The notes below the pieces were generated by a model. That model did no database searches. It saw only the letters and a program-made list of their open reading frames with translations, and was not told the DNA's origin. Made by a program: the position numbers and the translations under genes. DNA of 22,745 nucleotides from a virus: the IMG/VR virus record IMGVR_UViG_3300037961_002050, positions 1 to 22,745 of that record. One strand, written 5' to 3'. Below are positions 11,772 to 17,884 of the stretch, in pieces; position 1 is the stretch's first letter, and every line of letters begins with the position of its first letter.

Positions 11772-12651
11772 AGTCCGGCCGCGATTGACGGACGAGCAAA
11801 CCAAAAAGCTCTCCGGGACGTTGTTGACAGACAAGGACTACAACAAGCTATTTACGTCCGACGTTGATGTGTACGACGAGGAAACCGGCCAATGCATTGC
11901 GAAGTTTCGCAAGCGCGTCATACCATCAAACATTGCTGAAGCGGCCTATGAAAACCTTAAGAAGGCCGCCACGCCAACGAACAACAGAGGCACAAGCACA
12001 GGGACTTCAGATGGCAAAGGCAAAGTGTCGCACCACCGCGTGAAGAAGGATGGTACCATTTCAAACTCTACTGGCGCACATACAGCCGTCAACAGTGGCA
12101 TCATCGGTTTTTTTGACAGGAACGCGCGTTACCCATATTGTCGGCAAACGGCCTTCAACATCAATGAATTCGACAAGTTCAAGAAGGCGTACCCTATCAT
12201 CAAATTCGTAGACAGCCAGTACGAGAAACTGATGCCTGATCACTACGCCAAACAAAGGGCCGTGGCAGACAATACCTCAAGTGACTTCACAATTCACAAC
12301 ACGGCGTTCACAACGGTGACGGTCAACAAGAATTGGCAGACAGCCGTACACACTGACAAGGGTGACTTCGCCGAGGGTTTTGGCAACCTCGTTGTGCTTC
12401 GAAAAGGCAGGTACACGGGAGGCTACTTCGTATTGCCCAAATGGGGCGTGGCGTTCGATATGCAGAATTGTGATTTGCTCCTGACTGACGTTCACCAATG
12501 GCACGGCAACACACCAATACACAAAATCGACGAAGATGCAACGCGCGTCTCGCTGGTCATGTACTACCGTGAGAACATGATTCACTGCGGCACGGGAGAG
12601 GAGGAAGCGCAAATTGCCAAGCGGCGTCAAAAGGGAACACGGCTAACGTAA
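11755..12651 (+). CDS. TET/JBP-like 2-oxoglutarate/Fe(II) DNA dioxygenase
   Basis: 298 residues from ATG 11755. The C-terminal half has the double-stranded beta-helix core: AVHTDKGD gives the HxD iron ligands His199 and Asp201; LLTDVHQWHGNTP supplies the distal His (247 or 250); and Arg264 in ATRVSLVMYY fits the 2-oxoglutarate-binding Arg. The order NKNWQTAVHTDKGD, GGYFVLPKWGVAFD, HGNTP matches TET/JBP proteins, which hydroxylate the methyl group of 5mC or thymine in DNA. The N-terminal ~110 residues are extra, with a low-complexity Ser/Thr/Gly part near 75-90. The methyltransferase upstream points to 5mC as substrate; thymine remains possible. Confidence 0.8.
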   Translation: MAKVHKVRPRLTDEQTKKLSGTLLTDKDYNKLFTSDVDVYDEETGQCIAKFRKRVIPSNIAEAAYENLKKAATPTNNRGTSTGTSDGKGKVSHHRVKKDGTISNSTGAHTAVNSGIIGFFDRNARYPYCRQTAFNINEFDKFKKAYPIIKFVDSQYEKLMPDHYAKQRAVADNTSSDFTIHNTAFTTVTVNKNWQTAVHTDKGDFAEGFGNLVVLRKGRYTGGYFVLPKWGVAFDMQNCDLLLTDVHQWHGNTPIHKIDEDATRVSLVMYYRENMIHCGTGEEEAQIAKRRQKGTRLT

Positions 12652-13262
12652 TGTGTGGGGTCGTCGGGTTTTCGTGCGACGCGCCACAAGCCGCGCACTA
12701 CGAGTTGCTCAAACGCATCATGCGTGAAAGCAAGATTCGTGGGTTGCACAGCTTCGGAGTGGCGTACGTCGACGACGGCATCAAGGTCAACAAGGTCCAC
12801 GACCTCGACGAGCTTGACATACCTCAGGCCACGCGCATCATTTTCCACAACCGCTACTCGACAAGCGGGGACTACCTCGACCACGAGAACAACCAACCCT
12901 TGTCAAACAAGTCAACGGCGCTTGTATTTAACGGTGTCCTTGACATGCGTACAAAAGACGAAATGGAAGCCGCGTACAACGTCACTTTGTCGTGCGACAA
13001 TGACGGTGCGCTACTGCTCGAATTGTGCAATGACGACCCCGAGGAAATGTTGCAGTGGACGAAGGAACGCAACGCCAGTTTTGCTGGCTTGGTTTTAAGC
13101 TCGTCAAATGTGCTGACCGCCTTCCGCAATGCCAACCGTCCTTTGTGGCTGGCAACATACCAGGGCGGGCTATATTTCGCTTCGACAAGGGACATTTTCA
13201 TGAGGGCAGAACCGTCGTTGGATCCAATAGAACTCAAACCGGACACCCTCTATGCAGATTAG
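12651..13262 (+). CDS. Class II glutamine amidotransferase
   Basis: 203 residues; ATG shares one base with the previous TAA. The start MCGVVGF gives the N-terminal nucleophile Cys2 after Met removal. RGLHSFGVAY, HNRYSTSGDY (Arg68), ENNQPL, VFNGVLDM (Asn94-Gly95) and CDNDGALLLEL complete the GATase II set as in GlmS and PurF. It would release ammonia from glutamine. There is no synthetase or isomerase domain, so ammonia must go to a partner enzyme. Lying between a DNA dioxygenase and an AGPT-like transferase, it is a likely nitrogen donor for base modification; that is inference. Confidence 0.85.
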   Translation: MCGVVGFSCDAPQAAHYELLKRIMRESKIRGLHSFGVAYVDDGIKVNKVHDLDELDIPQATRIIFHNRYSTSGDYLDHENNQPLSNKSTALVFNGVLDMRTKDEMEAAYNVTLSCDNDGALLLELCNDDPEEMLQWTKERNASFAGLVLSSSNVLTAFRNANRPLWLATYQGGLYFASTRDIFMRAEPSLDPIELKPDTLYAD

Positions 13263-13656
13263 AAAAGCCATAGCCACCGACGCGGACTTCATTAAGAAGA
13301 TTCACAAGCAACACAAGGCACACATTGGTTCGTTCAACCTTTTTTGGAGTTGGGACCACTACCTTGACGGGACAAACAAAAGCAAGTTCTTTGTCATTGA
13401 AGGCGGTGGCTTCATGCGCTACTCGTATTCAAAAATGTACACGGCCTACATCTTGCATGAGATAGGCGTCGACAATGAGACGACACGCAAGGGCGTCGGC
13501 CGAGCATTATTTGAAGCCCTCCCGCGCCCCTTGATGCTCAAGTGCAATGTTGACAACGACCGGGGCAATGCGTTTTACGAAGCAATGGGGATGACCAAAA
13601 TGGGAAAGACGGCTACGAAGAAAGGCGTCGAGCAAAACGTATGGTGGATTACCTGA
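13252..13656 (+). CDS. GNAT-family N-acetyltransferase
   Basis: 134 residues from ATG 13252, overlapping the amidotransferase by 11 bases. Motif A is visible as LHEIGVDNETTRKGVGRALF (RKGVGRA is the acetyl-CoA pyrophosphate loop) and motif B as NDRGNAFYEAMGM. GNAT enzymes move an acetyl group from acetyl-CoA to an amine. In this operon the likely acceptor is an amino group placed on the modified base, as proposed for GNATs in other phage hypermodification clusters. A protein or small-molecule target cannot be ruled out. It overlaps the next gene by 16 bases. Confidence 0.8.
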   Translation: MQIRKAIATDADFIKKIHKQHKAHIGSFNLFWSWDHYLDGTNKSKFFVIEGGGFMRYSYSKMYTAYILHEIGVDNETTRKGVGRALFEALPRPLMLKCNVDNDRGNAFYEAMGMTKMGKTATKKGVEQNVWWIT

Positions 13657-14510
13657 CATACCACGTCGAGTCGTCCAAGGCGAAAGACATCGACCCAAGC
13701 AACGACGCCCTGCGGTATGTCGCAGATCGTTTCGAGCTTAATGTCGAACAACGCTACTGGCTTGCATTCCTTTTTGGCACGTGCTACTCGGCAACAAACG
13801 TCTACTACATCTACAATGAGTTCCCGGACTACGAAAATGTAGACGTCGGTCGACTTCAAAGGTGGTGGGACACGAATCGCGACCGCACATTGTTTCAAAC
13901 TGACCGCCTCCGCGTCAAGACGCAAAACAGGTTCGTCGAAACGTTTGTCAGCTACCGCGACCTGCTCAACGGCATGACGCAAGAAGAATACTTTGAGGGG
14001 CTAAAGCAACCGACGCGACAAAACACGTATGACAACGCCTTCCGTGACTTGTCAGGCATTCGCAACTTCGGGCGCTTCACAATGTTCATTTATCTTGAGA
14101 TGGTCAACGTGTTGACAGGCTTTGATCTCGAGCCAACACACCTTGACCTCGCCAATGCCGAAAGTTGTCGCAACGGCCTCGTGTATCACCTCGGAAAGAT
14201 GGAGCTCGACACACACGGGAAGAAAACAAGGTTGACAAAGAAGCAACTCGGCTACCTTCAATACGAGTTTCAAATGTTGAAGTCACACGTCGGAACTTAC
14301 GACATTGCACACCGCAACATTTGGAACATTGAAACAACCCTGTGCGCCTACAAGAAGTACCGACGCGGCAAGAGGTACGTCGGCTACTACATTGAACGTA
14401 TGCGAAAGGAAATAAACAAGATGGAAGGCAACGTGCCAACGGGCGTTGATTGGTCTGTCCTGTGGGACTTCCGACGCGAAACCTACGACCCGAAATGGCT
14501 CAACGAATAA
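13641..14510 (+). CDS. AGPT-pyrophosphorylase-like protein (HMUDK-helical type)
   Basis: 289 residues from ATG 13641, all-helical. Key stretches are VEQRYWLAFLFGTCYSATNV (35-54), GIRNFGRFTMFIYLEMV (139-155), DLANAESCRNGLVYHLG (169-185) and a basic C-terminal region (YKKYRRGKRYVGYYIERMR). I recognise these as the alpha-glutamyl/putrescinyl thymine pyrophosphorylase group, also seen as the helical domain beside hydroxymethyluracil DNA kinases. The family is proposed to replace the phosphorylated hydroxymethyl of a DNA base with an amine. Immediate overlap (16 bases) with the P-loop DNA kinase is the expected partnership. Confidence 0.7.
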   Translation: MVDYLTYHVESSKAKDIDPSNDALRYVADRFELNVEQRYWLAFLFGTCYSATNVYYIYNEFPDYENVDVGRLQRWWDTNRDRTLFQTDRLRVKTQNRFVETFVSYRDLLNGMTQEEYFEGLKQPTRQNTYDNAFRDLSGIRNFGRFTMFIYLEMVNVLTGFDLEPTHLDLANAESCRNGLVYHLGKMELDTHGKKTRLTKKQLGYLQYEFQMLKSHVGTYDIAHRNIWNIETTLCAYKKYRRGKRYVGYYIERMRKEINKMEGNVPTGVDWSVLWDFRRETYDPKWLNE

Positions 14511-15019
14511 TTGCCATTGGTGGCACGCCCGGAAGCGGGAAGACCACCCTCATGCTCAAGGTTCTCGACAACTTCAAGGGCAAACTACGCACCTTCAGTT
14601 ACAAGAACCTTCGAGGAATGCATAGCAAGGAAGACAACCTCTACATCCTCGGGGTCTATGATGGATCGACATTTAGCGGCACGGACAAACTCGCGATGAA
14701 TGTCTTTCCGCACTTCACGTCGTTTCTGTCAAAGGTGCCCGAGGCCGTAGTATTGTTTGAAGGCAACCGCCTGTTTGTGCCGAAGCTGTTCGACAACCAC
14801 GAGTGCGACATCTTAGTAGTCCGCGCCGACAGCGACCTCATTGAGCAACGGTTTGTCAATCGTGGGAGCAACCAGCCGGAACGTTTCTTGAAGGCGGTGA
14901 AAACCAAGACAGAGCGTATCATTGCAAAGTACCCTTCGACAATCCTACACAACAACAACGAGGAAGACCTCGAAAGTAACACACAACACATTTTGAGCTT
15001 GATTCATGAACAAAACTGA
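14495..15019 (+). CDS. Hydroxymethylpyrimidine DNA kinase-like P-loop protein
   Basis: 174 residues from ATG 14495. Walker A is GGTPGSGKTT (residues 9-18). YILGVYDGSTFSGTDKLAMN and VVLFEGNRLFVPKLF follow in the order I know from the 5-hydroxymethyluracil DNA kinases of phages with hypermodified thymine. The enzyme would phosphorylate the hydroxymethyl group of a base already in DNA, activating it for the AGPT-like transferase encoded just before. With a TET-like enzyme as the source of hydroxymethyl, 5hmC is the most economical substrate, though 5hmU is possible. It overlaps terS by 14 bases. Confidence 0.75.
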   Translation: MAQRIIAIGGTPGSGKTTLMLKVLDNFKGKLRTFSYKNLRGMHSKEDNLYILGVYDGSTFSGTDKLAMNVFPHFTSFLSKVPEAVVLFEGNRLFVPKLFDNHECDILVVRADSDLIEQRFVNRGSNQPERFLKAVKTKTERIIAKYPSTILHNNNEEDLESNTQHILSLIHEQN

Positions 15020-15353
15020 ACAGCATAAAAAAGCGCTGATTGATGCCCTGACCAAATCGCTGGGCATCGTGACGACAGCGTGCAAGCAAGTCGGAGTGGG
15101 GCGCACAACCTACTATCAATGGTTGCGTGAAGACCCTGAATTCAAGAAAGCCGTAGCGGACGTCAAGGAAGTAGCCCTGGACTTTGCCGAAAGCCAATTG
15201 CACAAACAAATCCAAGAGGGCAATACGACGGCGACAATTTTCTATTTGAAGACCCAAGGCAAAGCGCGTGGCTATGTCGAGCGTCAAGAGATCGAAGTGG
15301 CTGAGAAGAAGCCGCTGTCATGGTTTGGAAACGAAAACTCAACAACGACATGA
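15006..15353 (+). CDS. Terminase small subunit-like protein
   Basis: 115 residues from ATG 15006. Residues 18-45 (LGIVTTACKQVGVGRTTYYQ, WLREDPEF) form the HTH of small terminase subunits of the phBC6A51-like type. A helical stretch (AESQLHKQIQEGNTTATIFY) and a Trp-containing tail (KPLSWFGN) follow. It should bind the packaging site and activate the large subunit, encoded 176 bases downstream. A short ORF lies between them. The overlap with the kinase gene places packaging in the same transcription unit as DNA modification. Confidence 0.7.
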   Translation: MNKTEQHKKALIDALTKSLGIVTTACKQVGVGRTTYYQWLREDPEFKKAVADVKEVALDFAESQLHKQIQEGNTTATIFYLKTQGKARGYVERQEIEVAEKKPLSWFGNENSTTT

Positions 15354-15532
15354 AGTACACAATCAACACAACCGTCCGCAACATTGCGGAGAACGGCACG
15401 GAACAGGAGCGCACCTTGTACCAAGTAATTGGCACAGACAGGGAAGGCAATGCTTCGATCGTGGGCAATTACGACACAGAGGAAGGAGCTCAAGAAGTCG
15501 TCAGAGAACTTGAGGCGCTCGACGAAGATTGA
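15350..15532 (+). CDS. Hypothetical protein, 60 residues
   Basis: ATG 15350 overlaps the terS stop by ATGA; an in-frame ATG at 15320 would overlap terS more deeply. The product (60 residues) looks like a small three-stranded beta plus helix fold (TLYQVIGTDREGNASIVGNY, EEGAQEVVRELEAL). It is acidic at the C-terminus. It lies between terminase genes and its stop overlaps the terL TTG. No function assigned. Confidence 0.55.
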   Translation: MKYTINTTVRNIAENGTEQERTLYQVIGTDREGNASIVGNYDTEEGAQEVVRELEALDED

Positions 15533-16686
15533 GACAGGCGGCGACATATTACCACGTCAAAGAGTCGCCAGCCAAAATACAAGTCCACCAAGGGGGCACG
15601 CGTAGCGGCAAGACGTTCTCAATCCTTACGGCGCTCATTGAGTTGTGCCACCACAACGAGAATGCGGGGGCCGTCATCACAATCGCGCGCAAAACTTTCC
15701 CGGCAATACGTGCGTCGGTCATGCGGGACTTCTTCACCATCCTTGAACGGGAAGGCATCTACAACGTCGCGAACCACAACAAAAGCGAGGCGACATACAT
15801 CCTGTTTGGCAACCTCGTCGAGTTCATTAGCATCGACCAGCCGCAAAAGGTGCGCGGGCGCAAGCGTGACATTCTATTTGTCAACGAGGCCAACGAGCTT
15901 AACCTTGAGGACTGGCGGCAACTCATCCTGCGGACAACGGGTCGCATCTTGATTGACTACAACCCTTCCGACGAGTTCCATTGGATTTACGACGAGGTGA
16001 TTCCGCGTGAGGACGCCGACTTCTACCAAACAACATACAAGGACAACCCGCATTTGCCGGAAGCGGTCGTTCAAGAGATTGAACGCCTACAAGAGGCCGA
16101 CCCGGACTACTGGAAAGTGTACGGCCTCGGTGAGCGTGGTGTTAGCCGCGCAACAATTCTTACCCATTGGAAGGAATTCGACCAGATCCCGCCGGAGTAC
16201 AAGTTGCTGAACATTGGCCTTGACTTCGGCTACACTAACGACCCTACGGCCATTGTCAAGGTCTACACCGACGGCCACGGCTTCATCTTGGACGAGGTGT
16301 GCTACGCCACCGGCCTGACCAATTCAGCCATCTCGCAAACCTTACGCGACGCCGAGGTGGGACGAGGCATGATGATTGTGGCTGACAGCGCCGAACCAAA
16401 AAGTATAGATGAGATTCACGGCCACGGGTTCAACGTCCACCCGGCAAGAAAGGGAAGGGACTCGGTGCGTGCCGGCTTGGACTTCCTACGCTCCCGACCA
16501 TTAGGTATCACGTCGCGTAGCGTAAACGGCATTAAGGAACTCCGCAACTATAAGTGGAAGGAAGACAAGAACGGGCGTCAACTCAACGAACCGGTCGACG
16601 CTTTCAACCACTTCATTGACGCGAGCCGGTATGCCATAACGCACACGCAGACCAACCCCAACTTCGGTAAGTACGCTCTCGGGTAA
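15529..16686 (+). CDS. terL: Terminase large subunit
   Basis: 385 residues from TTG 15529, which overlaps the previous TGA. Walker A is GGTRSGKT (22-29), the Walker B region is DILFVNEANEL (~114-124) and motif III/C follows (TTGRILIDYNP). The nuclease domain begins at LNIGLDFGYTNDPTA, with catalytic Asp in LDFG and a late acidic pair in DAFNHFIDASRYA. The ATPase pumps DNA into the capsid and the nuclease cuts concatemers. The length is typical for compact Bacteroidota phage TerL. It lies ~13 kb downstream of the portal rather than next to it. Confidence 0.9.
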   Translation: MRQAATYYHVKESPAKIQVHQGGTRSGKTFSILTALIELCHHNENAGAVITIARKTFPAIRASVMRDFFTILEREGIYNVANHNKSEATYILFGNLVEFISIDQPQKVRGRKRDILFVNEANELNLEDWRQLILRTTGRILIDYNPSDEFHWIYDEVIPREDADFYQTTYKDNPHLPEAVVQEIERLQEADPDYWKVYGLGERGVSRATILTHWKEFDQIPPEYKLLNIGLDFGYTNDPTAIVKVYTDGHGFILDEVCYATGLTNSAISQTLRDAEVGRGMMIVADSAEPKSIDEIHGHGFNVHPARKGRDSVRAGLDFLRSRPLGITSRSVNGIKELRNYKWKEDKNGRQLNEPVDAFNHFIDASRYAITHTQTNPNFGKYALG

Positions 16687-16687
16687 C

Positions 16688-16716
16688 GGTTTGTACCTTA
16701 GGCGCGTAAGCAAACC
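16688..16716 (+). other. Intergenic hairpin between terL and tail genes
   Basis: GGTTTG (16688-16693) pairs with CAAACC (16711-16716), and CTTA (16697-16700) with TAAG (16707-16710), leaving a 3-base bulge and a GGCGCG loop. The same 5' arm (CGGTTT, 16687-16692) can pair instead with AAACCG (16720-16725), so two mutually exclusive folds exist just before the tail chaperone ATG at 16732. No T-run follows, so it is not a standard terminator. It could be an RNA processing or translation control site. Confidence 0.4.
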
Positions 16717-16731
16717 ACGAAACCGCGTCTT

Positions 16732-17394
16732 ATGAGTGTGAAGCTATCCCTCCCTGCTACTTTTGCTGACCTCACCTTGCGCCACCTTCAGGTGCTTGAG
16801 ACGTCCGACGACCCCATGACGTGCGTGGGCGCCGTGACGGGCACTGATTGGGAGGAGTTGAGGGAGATGCCACGGGCTTTGATTCAAGAGGCATACAACC
16901 ACCTCCAAACGCTTCGCAAAGCCGAGACACAACGCCACCTCGAAACGTTCGAGCTTAACGGCACCCGATACGGCTTCATCCCGAATTGGGATGAGTTCAC
17001 GGCGGGTGAGTGGATCGACGCCGAGCAACTTTGCGGGGACTTTTGGAAGAACGCACACAAGGTCATGGCACTGTTGTTTCGTCCTGTCAAAAGGGAGTTG
17101 GGCAAGCGCTACGAAATTGAGCCGTACACAGCTAAGGAAGACGCTGAGGCGTTCCTCGATATGCCGGCGGATCAAGTGGCTGGGGCGTTGCTTTTTTTTT
17201 CGACTACCAGAAACGCACTTCTCAGCACTTTGCAGTCCTCTTTGATTCAAGCGGCGACGAAGGTGGCGACGACTTCGGGGAGAAGTGGGGGTGGTACCCT
17301 GTCCTCCATTCTCTCGCGGGTGAGGACATTCTTCGCATCGAAGCCGTCACCAAACTCACCGTCGGTCATGTATTCACCCACCTCGCATTCTTGA
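16732..17394 (+). CDS. Tail assembly chaperone, zero-frame product (gpG-like)
   Basis: 220 residues in the zero frame from ATG 16732. The first ~156 residues contain GFIPNWDEFTAGEWIDAEQL and KVMALLFRPVKRE, then EIEPYTA and DMPADQVAGALLFF, a set I associate with gpG-like tail chaperones of Bacteroidota phages. At 17191-17200 the frame meets C followed by nine T. Beyond that the zero frame becomes Ser/Thr-rich without pattern, while the -1 frame shows a conserved domain. So the zero frame gives the short chaperone and a frameshift gives the fusion. These chaperones coat the tape measure during tail assembly. No Shine-Dalgarno is present. Confidence 0.75.
   Translation: MSVKLSLPATFADLTLRHLQVLETSDDPMTCVGAVTGTDWEELREMPRALIQEAYNHLQTLRKAETQRHLETFELNGTRYGFIPNWDEFTAGEWIDAEQLCGDFWKNAHKVMALLFRPVKRELGKRYEIEPYTAKEDAEAFLDMPADQVAGALLFFSTTRNALLSTLQSSLIQAATKVATTSGRSGGGTLSSILSRVRTFFASKPSPNSPSVMYSPTSHS
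17191..17200 (+). promoter_or_regulatory. -1 ribosomal slippery site
   Basis: C followed by T9. In the zero frame the codons are CTT TTT TTT TCG, so both P-site and A-site tRNA-Phe can re-pair after sliding back one base (T TTT TTT). The position, at the end of the gpG-like domain and before a gpT-like domain in the -1 frame, is where tail-chaperone frameshifts occur in other long-tailed phages. Confidence 0.75.
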
Positions 17395-17432
17395 AGGACT
17401 TGGAGTTCAAACGTAAGCAAGCCACCGCATGA
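17199..17432 (+). CDS. -1 frame extension of the tail chaperone (gpT-like part of the fusion)
   Basis: After slipping back at the T9 run, the ribosome reads FDYQKR..., then DDFGEKWGWYPVLHSLAGED and LTVGHVFTHLAFLKDLEFKR, to TGA 17430-17432. The KWGWYxxxxxLAxxD pattern followed by TxLAFxK is the conserved T-part of Bacteroidota phage chaperone fusions. The stop overlaps the next ATG (17429) by 4 bases, whereas the zero-frame stop at 17394 does not fit the junction pattern. The fusion from 16732 would be about 233 residues. It has no start of its own and depends on the frameshift. Confidence 0.75.
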   Translation, partial: FDYQKRTSQHFAVLFDSSGDEGGDDFGEKWGWYPVLHSLAGEDILRIEAVTKLTVGHVFTHLAFLKDLEFKRKQATA

Positions 17433-17884
17433 TAACCTACACCAACATCGTGAACCGTTTCGAGGCATTCGTCGCGGCCAACCCGTTTGTGCAGACGTTT
17501 AGCTTCGGCTCGCCCTCCGACGTCGACTTGGACAAGTTGGAGACGTACCCGATCCTTCACCTCGTGTACACGGGTGCCAGCTACGAAGGAAGCTCGAAGA
17601 CCTACTCGTTCGAGGTGTACATCTTGGACAACCCGCCCAACGACGAGTCCAAGGTGGACTTTCAAAAGGGCGCCATCACAAACGCCGAACAAATTGCCGA
17701 GGACATCTTGGCCGACATGGAGCGCGGTGGGGAGGTGTTCACCTTCGCCCATCGCTTTGATGTCGCCAGCGCCTCGACCGTCCCGCTTGAGGAGGAGGGA
17801 AGCAACGTGCTGTCCGGCGTCCTCTTGAACCTTTCCGTGACCGTTGGTTACGAACACGACTCTTGCAACTCACCACTCACATGA
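17429..17884 (+). CDS. Tail completion / minor tail protein
   Basis: 151 residues from ATG 17429, ATGA overlap on both sides. The start TYTNIVNRFEAFVAANPFVQ, then SDVDLDKLETYPILHLVYTG and FEVYILDNPPND, recalls small Bacteroidota phage proteins placed between tail chaperone and fibre genes. They look like tail-terminator or completion proteins: an alpha/beta fold with one long N-terminal helix. No membrane or catalytic features are present. Position between the chaperone and the fibre supports a tail role, but the exact joint it occupies is not known. Confidence 0.55.
   Translation: MITYTNIVNRFEAFVAANPFVQTFSFGSPSDVDLDKLETYPILHLVYTGASYEGSSKTYSFEVYILDNPPNDESKVDFQKGAITNAEQIAEDILADMERGGEVFTFAHRFDVASASTVPLEEEGSNVLSGVLLNLSVTVGYEHDSCNSPLT

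Noticed and set aside
13741-14400. AGPT-like protein as an ordinary base-excision DNA glycosylase
   Set aside because: It lacks a visible helix-hairpin-helix GPD signature and overlaps a DNA-base kinase gene, so the hypermodification family fits better. The distinction still needs a structural comparison.
17201-17394. Zero-frame tail of the tail chaperone as a real domain
   Set aside because: It is a Ser/Thr/Arg-rich stretch typical of a shadow frame, while the -1 frame shows a conserved-looking domain and an ATGA junction. It is kept only as the C-terminal tail of the unshifted product.
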